Assembly (NCBI RefSeq): GCF_030687395.1
Contig: NZ_CP117430.1
Location: 3,224,001-3,288,000 of the forward strand
DNA from: Pseudomonas wuhanensis
GTDB lineage: Bacteria > Pseudomonadota > Gammaproteobacteria > Pseudomonadales > Pseudomonadaceae
DNA length: 64,000 nt
Reading direction: 5' to 3'
Shown: positions 1 through 6,889 of the stretch, in pieces
How positions within the stretch are numbered: position 1 is the first letter of the stretch
Layout: each line of letters opens with the position of its first letter
The notes under the pieces: model-generated
The model's database searches: none
Seen by the model: the letters and a program-made list of their open reading frames with translations, nothing else
What the model was told of the DNA's origin: nothing
Translations under genes and position numbers: made by a program

Positions 1-27
1 GTCCCGTGACCGAATGAGTCACGGGAC
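1..27. terminator. Perfect 10-bp hairpin at window edge, possible terminator
   Basis: Bases 1-10 and 18-27 are exact inverted copies (GTCCCGTGAC / GTCACGGGAC) around a 7-base loop. It lies about 50 bases past the stop of the leftward lipoprotein gene and could end its transcript. The run of T that would follow the stem on the minus strand falls outside the window. On the plus strand the stem is followed by A, not T, so rightward termination is not supported. Confidence 0.5.
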
Positions 28-76
28 AAAAAATTGGTTGGTTGCGGCCAACCAAAGGAGCATTTTTAAAAAGCGG

Positions 77-418
77 TTACAGGCACTCCTGCGCGGCACG
101 TTCGAAACTCGAAGGCATGAAGTTCGACGCCAGCAAGTGGCGCTCATACAAAAACACCTTGCCGCCATTCGGGGTCTTGTAGGCTTCGAGAACGTTGTCT
201 GCCGCGACTTTGCTCGGCACCACGATCCGGTAGCTGCGCTGGGTTTGCGAGACCGTCGGGTTCAGTGCGCTGCCCTGCAACTTCGGTATCACGCAATCGG
301 CGTACTCGGCAGGCGTTTTTTTCGTCTGAAAGGTCTGCGTCGGGTCGTTCGGCGCGGAGGCGCAACCGGCCAGCAGCAAGGAGGCGAAAGCCATGACAGG
401 AACAAATAAAGGGCGCAT
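77..418 (-). CDS. Small putative lipoprotein
   Basis: 113 residues. The N-terminus has a hydrophobic signal ending in a lipobox, LLAGC, with Cys19 as the expected lipidation site, so the mature protein should be anchored to a membrane facing the periplasm. The remaining ~94 residues are polar, with two further cysteines (Cys42 and Cys112) that could pair. The ATG is preceded by AGGA at good spacing. I do not recognise a family with a known role. It is monocistronic, followed by a perfect hairpin at the window edge. The lipoprotein call is seen in the sequence; any function is unknown. Confidence 0.75.
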   Translation of the reverse strand: MRPLFVPVMAFASLLLAGCASAPNDPTQTFQTKKTPAEYADCVIPKLQGSALNPTVSQTQRSYRIVVPSKVAADNVLEAYKTPNGGKVFLYERHLLASNFMPSSFERAAQECL

Positions 419-569
419 CGGTGAAGTCCTGAAAATAAAAAGTCTGGTTCATTGGGCAATGTCTTCGATGGAGGAGATTTTCCACCTTTGCCCAACAAAC
501 CAGAACTTGCGTTTCTTGATTGTCACTATTACTTGAACCGATAGTTGCGCCGCGCTATCGCTGGTCAGC

Positions 570-974
570 TCAGCTCCTGATGGTTTCAGGAAGCTTGGCG
601 ATCACCTTGATCTCGAACTCAAAGCCATACAGCCACGTTACCCCGACAGCAGTTAACGTTGGGTGCGGTGCGTTACCCCAGAACTCCGGCACTACCTTCC
701 AGATCGTTTCGAACTTCGATTCGGGATCGACGATGAAGACCGTTACGTCAATCACGTCGTCGAAGGTGCAACCAGCAGAACCCAGGATCGCGTTCAGATT
801 GTTGAACGCGAGCCGAACCTGAGTCTCCAGCTCGGGCTCGGGTGAGCCGTCTTCGGTACTACCGACTTGCCCCGAAACGAATAAAAAGCCATTGGACCGA
901 ATCGCCGGCGAATAGCGATTGCGCTCATAAAGCGCTTGGCGTCCGGGAGGAAAAACAACATCACGCTGAGTCAT
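570..974 (-). CDS. Rid (RidA/YjgF/UK114) family protein, probably not a deaminase
   Basis: 134 residues spanning the whole Rid fold (chorismate mutase-like, a homotrimer in known members). The start is set by GGAGG seven bases before the ATG. Classical RidA hydrolyses reactive enamine/imine intermediates made by PLP enzymes and needs an arginine (Arg105 in E. coli) in the segment before the last strand. Here that segment reads HPTLTAVGV, with Leu in the arginine position, so imine deaminase activity is doubtful; this matches the Rid4-Rid7 type subfamilies. It is transcribed divergently from a LysR regulator across ~143 bases, which suggests that regulator may control it. Substrate unknown. 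Confidence 0.85.
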   Translation of the reverse strand: MTQRDVVFPPGRQALYERNRYSPAIRSNGFLFVSGQVGSTEDGSPEPELETQVRLAFNNLNAILGSAGCTFDDVIDVTVFIVDPESKFETIWKVVPEFWGNAPHPTLTAVGVTWLYGFEFEIKVIAKLPETIRS

Positions 975-1117
975 AAAGTGCCTCCATCAACGGGTCAAAG
1001 ACGACCCGCAATTAATGATGAAGAGACTTTAAGGACTTGTGCCTGCCCGATAAACGAGCAACTGTAGCCATCACTGTTTGTAAATCCCAAACAATCCAAT
1101 AGATATCCGGGGCAGAA

Positions 1118-2050
1118 ATGGACCGTTTCGATGCGATGCAGGCATTTGCTCGGGTGGTGGAAACGGGCAGCTTCACCAAAGCGGCCGAAACACTGCATAT
1201 GAGCAAGACGAGCGTGACGCAACTGGTGCAGCAGTTGGAGGCCCGGTTACGCGTCAAATTACTCAACCGCACGACGCGCAAGGTCAACGTAACGGCCGAC
1301 GGCGCCGTCTATTACGAACGCGTGATACGGCTGCTAGCCGACATGGACGATGCCGAGACTAGCCTGTCCAGCGCCTCGACCCTGCCCCGGGGCCGGCTGC
1401 GAGTGGATGTGCCCAGCCCGCTGGCCAGCATGATTCTGGTACCGGCGTTGCCTGCGTTTCATGCTCGATACCCTGACATCCAGATCGACATGGGCGTCAG
1501 CGATCGCATCGTGGATATGATTGGCGAGAATGTGGATTGCGTTGTGCGCGGCGGAGAACTAACCGATCAGTCTCTGATGGCCCGGCGGGTAGGCGACCTC
1601 CAGTTGAGCGTTTATGCGGCGCCGAGCTACCTGGAACGCGTCGGTACGCCGTCGCATCCACAAGAGCTGGAAGATTCGCATCATCGTGTCGTCGGTTTCC
1701 TGTGGGCACGCACAGGCAAAGCCGTGCCTTATGCCATGCGCAGCAACAGTGAGAGCGTGCATATCAAAGGTCGCTATGTGCTGGCGGTCGACGATGGCAA
1801 TGCCTATATCGCGGCCGGGCTGGCCGGCCTCGGAGTGCTTTGGCTGCCAGACTACATGTCCAGACCATACGAAGCGCGCGGCGAGTTGGTCCGTTTGTTC
1901 GAGGATTGGCGTCTCGATCCGATGCCGATCTACGTGGCTTTTCCGCCGAACCGGCATATCAGCTTCAAGCTGCGCGTGTTCATTGATTGGGTCGCTGAGC
2001 TGATGGCACAGCACGCGCCTATCATGATGCGTGAGGCATCAGGAATCTGA
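1118..2050 (+). CDS. LysR-family transcriptional regulator
   Basis: 310 residues, a normal length for the family. Residues ~1-60 form the winged helix-turn-helix (FTKAAETLHMSKTSVTQLVQQ), and residues ~90-295 are the LysR substrate-binding domain, resembling the large pseudomonad subgroup that starts MDRFDAMQAFARVVE. LysR proteins act as tetramers that respond to a small molecule and usually regulate a divergent neighbour, here the Rid-family gene whose start lies ~143 bases upstream on the other strand. The effector cannot be read from sequence. A GC-rich hairpin follows within 40 bases of the stop. Confidence 0.93.
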   Translation: MDRFDAMQAFARVVETGSFTKAAETLHMSKTSVTQLVQQLEARLRVKLLNRTTRKVNVTADGAVYYERVIRLLADMDDAETSLSSASTLPRGRLRVDVPSPLASMILVPALPAFHARYPDIQIDMGVSDRIVDMIGENVDCVVRGGELTDQSLMARRVGDLQLSVYAAPSYLERVGTPSHPQELEDSHHRVVGFLWARTGKAVPYAMRSNSESVHIKGRYVLAVDDGNAYIAAGLAGLGVLWLPDYMSRPYEARGELVRLFEDWRLDPMPIYVAFPPNRHISFKLRVFIDWVAELMAQHAPIMMREASGI

Positions 2051-2063
2051 CCTGGAGAAAACC

Positions 2064-2086
2064 AAGCCCCGCCATAAGCGGGGCTT
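2064..2086. terminator. Bidirectional terminator hairpin
   Basis: A perfect 9-bp stem, AAGCCCCGC / GCGGGGCTT with a 5-base loop, sits in the 54-base gap between the convergent LysR gene and the KGG-repeat gene. The minus-strand read leaves the stem into GGTTTTCT, a short T-tract, so termination of the leftward gene is better supported; the plus side has only TTGATGTATTT. Confidence 0.7.
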
Positions 2087-2104
2087 GATGTATTTCATAC
2101 GGCA

Positions 2105-2401
2105 TCAGGGTTTACGCCCGCCGCCGGGATTTTGCCCTCCTCCTTTTTTGTCTGCGTCAGATGTTTTCTCTCTGTCGACAAAGCTGCCCGAGCGGCCTCC
2201 TCCCTGTTCGCTGCCGGGACGATTGGTATCGCTGGATTGACGGCCCCCTGAGGCCTGTCCACCTTTTTTGCCGGCGTCGGAGGGGCGTTGCGGATCGTTC
2301 ATCATCCCGCCGCCCGATACCCCGCCTTTTTTGCCAGCTTCAGAGGCTTTTTGAGGGTCGTTGGCAAAATTGCCAGGTTTTTTGTCACCGGTGTTAGCCA
2401 T
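2105..2401 (-). CDS. KGG-repeat stress protein (con-10/GsiB-like)
   Basis: 98 residues, very hydrophilic, with three copies of a unit of the form DP(Q/x)xASEAGKKGG (around residues 12-24, 31-44 and 78-88). This is the glycine-rich KGG motif of general stress proteins such as GsiB and fungal con-10. Members are intrinsically disordered and induced by desiccation, starvation or stationary phase. I place the start at the ATG at 2401, preceded by GAGGAG, rather than at an in-frame upstream codon; the extra 34 residues have no RBS and do not resemble the family. Function is inferred from repeat type only. Confidence 0.85.
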   Translation of the reverse strand: MANTGDKKPGNFANDPQKASEAGKKGGVSGGGMMNDPQRPSDAGKKGGQASGGRQSSDTNRPGSEQGGGRSGSFVDREKTSDADKKGGGQNPGGGRKP

Positions 2402-2688
2402 TTTCGTTCTCCTCATTATTTCTCGCGAACCTTCGTGGGTTCGTCTAATTCCGAGGTTTTCTGTGATTGAAAGTTTGAACTGATGCGGCATTCTTGCGAC
2501 CAACGGATTGGAGTTATTAGTTCCAGAAAACTCCTGGTGCGGCGACTAATGGGGGTGAGTTAAACGAGTATAAAAATGGGTTCCGCTTATACAAATTCAT
2601 GAAAGAAAAGAGCGTTAAGGTCTGGCATCATTCAAACAGTTACGCTGAATCATCAGCTCTCTAATTTATCCTCTATGGAGGTACGTCG

Positions 2689-3246
2689 ATGACTGAGCAC
2701 ATCGTCCACTTTCATTGCCAGATTGATCAGGGCACCATGGAACGCTTCCGGGACTGCTGCCTCGACGCCATCGACCAGGGCGCCTCCTCCTTGCTGCTCA
2801 ATCTCTCCACCTGCGGTGGCAGCACCAATTTTGGCTTCGCCCTCTACACCTTCCTCAAATCCCTGCCGGTGCCGCTGTGCGCGATCAATGCCGGCAACAT
2901 CGAATCGATGGGCATCATCATGTACCTGGCCGCCGGCCGACGGATCACCGCGCCCCATTCGCGGTTTCTGATTCACCCCATGAATTGGTACTTCAGCCAA
3001 AACTCGGTTGACCATCAACGTCTGCGCGAATACCTGTCGAGCCTGGATAACGACCTCGCGCGTTACGTGCAAATCTTTGCCCTGGAAACTGCCCACGCAG
3101 AGACCAAACTGGATATTTTTCATTGCCTTTCAGCGGAAGAAAAAGTCATTGCGGCGCATGAATCCCTGGCCTACGGCATCGCCCACGAAATGCATCAGAT
3201 GGTGTTTGCCGATAACGTCAAACACTGGAAAATCAGTGGCAGCTGA
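2689..3246 (+). CDS. ClpP-like serine protease
   Basis: 185 residues with a ClpP/crotonase fold. Landmarks are a glycine-rich turn (CGGSTNFGF, near residue 42), the nucleophile elbow ESMG (near residue 74), the HP histidine in FLIHPMNW (near residue 95), and an aspartate ahead of LSAEE, aligning with the RDRFLSA segment of ClpP. So the Ser-His-Asp triad looks intact. It is not the housekeeping ClpP, which sits beside clpX with tig; no ATPase partner is encoded here. A strong RBS (GGAGG, eight bases) fixes the start. The neighbours on both sides look like stress proteins, so a quality-control role is plausible but inferred. Confidence 0.8.
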   Translation: MTEHIVHFHCQIDQGTMERFRDCCLDAIDQGASSLLLNLSTCGGSTNFGFALYTFLKSLPVPLCAINAGNIESMGIIMYLAAGRRITAPHSRFLIHPMNWYFSQNSVDHQRLREYLSSLDNDLARYVQIFALETAHAETKLDIFHCLSAEEKVIAAHESLAYGIAHEMHQMVFADNVKHWKISGS

Positions 3247-3279
3247 CGCACGTTCTCTGAACTTTTCGTTACCGATGAG

Positions 3280-3429
3280 TCAGGTGCCAGCAATGGGCTG
3301 AATCTCCAGCGTCATTCCGTCATTCAAGGTGAGTTTCAAATCCTTGATCGTGCCAGCCACACGGTCCTTGAAAACCGGCTCACCCTCGGGATCAAGCTCA
3401 TCGCCGGGCTCGACGGGACGTCTGTGCAT
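3280..3429 (-). CDS. Small hypothetical protein, 49 aa
   Basis: A short acidic protein with no signal peptide or membrane segment. The ATG at 3429 follows GGGAGG at four bases, a better start than a GTG at 3477 that would lie inside the upstream gene. It begins 29 bases after the DUF3618 gene and is probably the last gene of that operon. The C-terminal half (DRVAGTIKDLKLTLNDG) reads like a small beta-rich fold. No family recognised. Confidence 0.6.
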   Translation of the reverse strand: MHRRPVEPGDELDPEGEPVFKDRVAGTIKDLKLTLNDGMTLEIQPIAGT

Positions 3430-3457
3430 CAGACCTCCCGCCTTGCCCTGATACCTG

Positions 3458-4288
3458 TCAAGAAGTTCCCAACCCACGCGACAGATCGGCCGAGGTTTCG
3501 GACGCGGTCTTGCGCATCTCGCCCGTTTCTCCAGCGATTGCCTCGTGGGGCTCCGTGGTTTCCATCACCTTTTCGCGCACCGCCTCATAACCCTCCCGTG
3601 CTTGCTGCTTGACCTTGCCGGTGAGGCTTGCGCTGGTCCTGCCCAGATAACGGCGTTCCGTTGCAGTGGTGGGTAACGCCGCGCCCAACAACGCGCCCAC
3701 CGCGATACCCATCGCGGCCATCAGCAGGGGTTGCTCCTTGAGCAGATGACTGAACTGGTCGCCCATTTCATGAGTCCTGCGCGCCAGGCGATCGCTGGTG
3801 TCATGGACGGCGTGACTGAGCTGATCGGTCTTCGCATGCAGGCTATCGCTCAGGTGCGCTGCCTTACCCTTGACCGCCTGATAGCTGTCCTTGAGCGAAT
3901 CGGTGGTGTCGTGCAGACGCTGTCGGGCGCTGTCCAAACCCTCGGAAAGCCCTTCACCCAAGTCATCGGCCCAGTCGACATCCGGCTGCGGCTCGACGCG
4001 ATATTCCATGGGCGTTGGCGGGCGATTCTGGCTCATCATCAACCACATCAGCCCGACCGAGGTCAGCACCGCGGGCACGGGGTTGTTGCGCACGCTGGTG
4101 CCCAGATTGGTCAGGAAGGTCGAGCCGTTGCTTTGCATCATCAGCAGCGCCTGATCGAACATCTGGCCGGGGGTGAACTTGCTTTCCAGCGCGTCGACGA
4201 TATGCCCGATGTTCTCCCGTTGCGCATCGATTTCACGCTCGATGGTTTCCGGGCTCTTGGCCGCTTCGGTTTCGAATTCTCGGTTCAT
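3458..4288 (-). CDS. DUF3618 membrane-anchored protein
   Basis: 276 residues. The N-terminal ~60 residues (SPETIEREIDAQRENIGHIVDALESK) match the DUF3618 motif, normally followed by a membrane segment, here residues ~69-85. A long amphipathic central region (~105-185) rich in Asp, Ser and Lys with heptad-like spacing leads to a second hydrophobic segment at ~188-206. Such proteins occur with holin-X-like proteins in envelope stress operons of Proteobacteria; no enzymatic activity is known. Its start overlaps the stop of the preceding gene by ATGA, so the two are translationally coupled. Confidence 0.8.
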   Translation of the reverse strand: MNREFETEAAKSPETIEREIDAQRENIGHIVDALESKFTPGQMFDQALLMMQSNGSTFLTNLGTSVRNNPVPAVLTSVGLMWLMMSQNRPPTPMEYRVEPQPDVDWADDLGEGLSEGLDSARQRLHDTTDSLKDSYQAVKGKAAHLSDSLHAKTDQLSHAVHDTSDRLARRTHEMGDQFSHLLKEQPLLMAAMGIAVGALLGAALPTTATERRYLGRTSASLTGKVKQQAREGYEAVREKVMETTEPHEAIAGETGEMRKTASETSADLSRGLGTS

Positions 4289-4731
4289 GACACTTTCCTC
4301 CGCAGGGCTTCCTGGTCTTTGTTCAAGGCGTCCAGGGTGCGATCAGGCTTGAAGTGGGAAGGCTCCAATTGTTTTTTGCCTGCTTGCAGCATCACGAACC
4401 CGATGACCATCACCACGACGCCGACAATCAGCGCGGCCAGCCAGGGCGCCATCACCAGGCTCAAGGCATAGACGACCGCCATCAGCAGAATGATGAACCC
4501 GGCGAGCAGCACGATGGCGCCACCGGCGACCCCGGCAATCCCTGCCTTCAACGTCGTCAGGCTGGCCTGCAATTCCACCTTGGCCAACGCCAGTTCCTTG
4601 GTGAATAACGCCGGTACTTCCCGAGTTAACTGCCGCAATAAACCGACCACGGAGGCGTCATGATCAGCCGTCGTGACCGACGGTGTGACGGGTGGTGTGC
4701 GTTGCAGTTCTGGATCTTCTCTGTTCATCAC
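4285..4731 (-). CDS. Phage-holin-X-like (DUF1469) membrane protein
   Basis: 148 residues: a polar, proline/threonine-rich N-terminus, an amphipathic helix (VVGLLRQLTREVPALFTKELALAK split over ~28-51) and two adjacent membrane spans (~68-90 and ~95-116) with a short tail. This is the putative Actinobacterial holin-X arrangement, which is widespread outside phages and not evidence of a prophage. It overlaps both neighbours by four bases (ATGA at each end) in a three-gene coupled set with the DUF3618 protein. Role likely in envelope or stress physiology, not shown. Confidence 0.8.
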   Translation of the reverse strand: MMNREDPELQRTPPVTPSVTTADHDASVVGLLRQLTREVPALFTKELALAKVELQASLTTLKAGIAGVAGGAIVLLAGFIILLMAVVYALSLVMAPWLAALIVGVVVMVIGFVMLQAGKKQLEPSHFKPDRTLDALNKDQEALRRKVS

Positions 4732-5369
4732 CGTTCTCCTGAGAAGGGGCTGGACCCCGGCATTGAGGAACTGTCGCCACGATGGTCGGGTGCGCTCGGC
4801 GAGGACGGCGTGATGCCCGTGGCCAATCCGGGCGACAGATCGCCCCCGGTCGGCATCGATGTTTCATAAAGTCCTTGCGAGCCATCGCCAGTGAATGTGG
4901 GTGTGCTGCTTTGGGCAGTGAACTCACGGTCGGTTGTTGTCGGCAGGGTCGCCGTGCCCGCTTTCAGGAACCGCGACAAACCGAACCCCACCGCGATGCT
5001 GCCGACAATGAACAACCCCGGATTGTCGCGTGCCAGATCAGCGCCATCGTGCAAAAGCTCTTCGGCACTTTTGCTGCGCAGTTTTCCAGCCAGGCTGCTC
5101 ATGCTGTCGGCCATGTCTGCCAGGTAATCGGACATCCCGAACGTATCGTTCGTCCTGATTTCGGAAACGACTGATTGGGCGCCTCTGGCCAATGCTTCAA
5201 TCTGGTCCGCTGCGGTATCGCGGTACTGGCCGAACTGCTCATCGGCCTGATGCCGCGCACCGCCTATCGCTTCGGTAACCTCCTCCTTTAAATGCTGAAA
5301 GCTTTGTTCGGAGCCTGCGGGATCCCGAGGGGCATCCGGTTGTCCGGTTCTGCTGTCTGGAATAGTCAT
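4728..5369 (-). CDS. Hypothetical membrane-associated protein, stress-operon leader
   Basis: 213 residues from the chosen start. It has a helical N-terminal half (QHLKEEVTEAIGGARHQADE) resembling nutrient-deprivation or CsbD-like stress proteins, one hydrophobic segment (NPGLFIVGSIAVGFGLSRFL), and a disordered Ser/Pro/Gly-rich tail. It is the first gene of the coupled operon, overlapping the holin-X-like gene by ATGA. Start uncertain: the ATG at 5369 has GAAGG eleven bases upstream; an ATG at 5378 sits too close to that site, and a GTG at 5396 has none. Function unknown. Confidence 0.65.
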   Translation of the reverse strand: MTIPDSRTGQPDAPRDPAGSEQSFQHLKEEVTEAIGGARHQADEQFGQYRDTAADQIEALARGAQSVVSEIRTNDTFGMSDYLADMADSMSSLAGKLRSKSAEELLHDGADLARDNPGLFIVGSIAVGFGLSRFLKAGTATLPTTTDREFTAQSSTPTFTGDGSQGLYETSMPTGGDLSPGLATGITPSSPSAPDHRGDSSSMPGSSPFSGER

Positions 5370-5503
5370 GTCATCCATCGCCTTCGTAATGAACACGTCA
5401 GGGAGTGGCCGCGGTGTGGCCGCGGTGGTGCTTCATTGCAGATGACGAGGGTGTCTGGCGCGGAGTTCCAAGCAGATGATGAAGTGATAAAAAGCGCATT
5501 GCA

Positions 5504-5603
5504 GAACCTGTGGGAGCGGGCTTGCCCGTGATGACGGCGGCACATTCAACATTGATTTCGGATGAAACATCGCTATCGCGGGCAAGCCCGCTCCCACAGG
5601 TTC
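5504..5603. repeat. REP doublet (inverted pair)
   Basis: GAACCTGTGGGAGCGGGCTT at the left and its exact complement at the right enclose ~50 unrelated bases. This is the standard Pseudomonas REP palindrome in head-to-head arrangement. It fills most of the 346-base gap between the stress operon and the NTF2-like gene, and could end transcription or stabilise mRNA on either side. Confidence 0.9.
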
Positions 5604-5715
5604 GGGTGGGTATTCGCGGAATGCATCTCGCAACAAAAAACCTGCTAAGTTGTACGATGACAGACGATACACCTATCTCTCGTCTGTCATCTCCATAACA
5701 ACAAGGAAAATACCC

Positions 5716-6147
5716 ATGAAAAAAACGAAATTGCTTATCGGCTTCTTGTGCCTCTTCAGCGGCTACGTGATGGCAGCCCCCTCCTCCGGCGAGAAAGACG
5801 TCGCCGTGGCGGTAGACCATCTGACTCAAGCCATGCTGACCAAGAACATTCCCAAACTGAATGCGCTCACCGCTGAAAACCTTACCTACGGCCATTCCAG
5901 CGGGAAAATCCAGGACAAGAAAGCGTTTATCGCCGACATCGAAAGCGGCAAAAGCGCTTTCAAGACACTCGAAATGCAAGGCCAGACCATCACGCTCTCG
6001 GGTGATGTGGCGTTGGTTCGTCATCATTTTTCGGCGCAAGCCATCAAGGGTGAAGAGATCGTTCCCACGGAAATCGAGAACTTCCAGATCTGGCAGAAAC
6101 AGCAAGGCAAATGGCTACTGGTAGGACGACAAGCGTTCCGCTTCTGA
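5716..6147 (+). CDS. Exported NTF2-like (SnoaL/DUF4440) protein
   Basis: 143 residues with a clear Sec signal peptide: MKKTK, a hydrophobic core, and probable cleavage after Ala20 (VMA-AP). The mature part has the cone-shaped NTF2/DUF4440 pattern: an N-terminal helix (DVAVAVDHLTQAMLTKN), central strands, and a final FQIWQKQQGKWLLVGRQ, a hallmark of the family's last strands. Such proteins bind small ligands or act as isomerases; the ligand is unknown. The start is the ATG at 5716 with AAGGA upstream, since earlier in-frame codons would bury the signal peptide. Confidence 0.85.
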   Translation: MKKTKLLIGFLCLFSGYVMAAPSSGEKDVAVAVDHLTQAMLTKNIPKLNALTAENLTYGHSSGKIQDKKAFIADIESGKSAFKTLEMQGQTITLSGDVALVRHHFSAQAIKGEEIVPTEIENFQIWQKQQGKWLLVGRQAFRF

Positions 6148-6173
6148 TCAGGCGTTGGCTGCGATCTTTAGGC

Positions 6174-6255
6174 CCATTCGCGAGCAGGCTCGCTCCGACA
6201 TTTGACCGCGTTCTCAAGGTGGATACGGTTCAGTGTGGGAGCCTGCTCGCGATAG
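6174..6255. repeat. REP-like inverted repeat, variant type
   Basis: ATTCGCGAGCAGGCTCGCTCC and, about 40 bases on, TGGGAGCCTGCTCGCGAT form an imperfect long palindrome. The core GAGCAGGCTCGC differs from the CGGGCAAGCCCG core used elsewhere in the window, so it is a distinct REP subfamily. Confidence 0.75.
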
Positions 6256-6272
6256 CGTCAGATCAAACACCG

Positions 6273-6575
6273 CTAAACAGCAGTCTTGAACCCCTCCTCC
6301 CGCTGCAACGCCCGAGCCTGAATCACATCCAGTATTGCGCAACCTTCGCGCATCAGCAGATGCACCGCCCGGGTGACGCGGGTCAGGTCGCAGTCGGAAA
6401 TGCCTGTGAGATTGAGGCTGGACAAGGTATCCGTCAGATCGCGAACCACGGTGAAGCGGTGCATGGCGCAAGCGGCCATGTCGCTGAGTTCTTTGTGGGT
6501 GTTGATGAAGAGCACCGGGTTTTCGGCGTCGTAGGTGTCGATGGGAAGGTAGCGTGGCATGACTTGGTCGAACAT
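6273..6575 (-). CDS. Small Pseudomonas-type hypothetical protein (DUF3077-like)
   Basis: 100 residues, mostly helical, with no signal or membrane segment. The pattern, a short strand with NPVLFINTHKELSDMA followed by two long helices (THRFTVVRD-like and RVTRAVHLLMREG), recalls the small DUF3077/DUF6124 proteins that are numerous in Pseudomonas and of unknown function. The ATG at 6575 follows GGAG at eight bases. It stands alone between a REP element and a long inverted repeat. The family call is tentative. Confidence 0.6.
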   Translation of the reverse strand: MFDQVMPRYLPIDTYDAENPVLFINTHKELSDMAACAMHRFTVVRDLTDTLSSLNLTGISDCDLTRVTRAVHLLMREGCAILDVIQARALQREEGFKTAV

Positions 6576-6889
6576 TGAGGTAGCTCCTGATTAATGAGTT
6601 TTCCTAGGTTATCGACCGGCCAAGATCGTCGCGAAATTTGCCGCGAGCCGGAACTATAAAGGGCTGTGCTGGAGCGCCGCAACGGGAGACTCTGTCAGAA
6701 ACTTCCGAAGATTTTGTGGGTAGCTCGATGATCGTTCCCACGCTCTGCGTGGGAACGCAGCCCGGGACGCTCTGCGTCCCTTCCGCAGCCGAACGCGGAG
6801 CGTCCGTTGAGGCATTCCCACGCGGAGCATGGGAACGATCTACGTGGTGATTCATGAGCGCGTGATGCTCGGACTGGCTCGCGAAACGC
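6576..6889. other. Intergenic region with promoter space and long inverted repeat
   Basis: 314 bases between two leftward genes. The right half holds the 109-base inverted repeat listed separately; the left part is the upstream region of the small hypothetical gene. No convincing open frame: the short frames here only read through the repeat arms. Confidence 0.6.
6731..6839. repeat. Nested inverted repeat, outer arms ATCGTTCCCACGC / GCATGGGAACGAT
   Basis: Outer arms ATCGTTCCCACGCTCTGCGT and the near-complement CACGCGGAGCATGGGAACGAT enclose a second palindrome (GGACGCTCTGCGTCCC) and a third related copy (ACGCGGAGCGTCC). Elements built of this ATCGTTCCCACGC unit are common between Pseudomonas genes and differ from REPs. 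Likely a non-autonomous, MITE-like or structured RNA element; no transposase is adjacent. Confidence 0.75.

Noticed and set aside
3430..3477. Longer N-terminus for the 49-aa gene from GTG at 3477
   Set aside because: It would lie inside the end of the DUF3618 gene and lacks an RBS, whereas the ATG at 3429 has GGGAGG.
4285..4731. Prophage lysis gene (holin)
   Set aside because: The holin-X family is widespread in non-phage operons, and no endolysin or structural phage genes are nearby.
5504..5603. CRISPR-like repeats from the recurring GTGGGAGCGGGCTTGCCCGCG units
   Set aside because: They are scattered single inverted pairs of REP type, not arrays with regular spacers.
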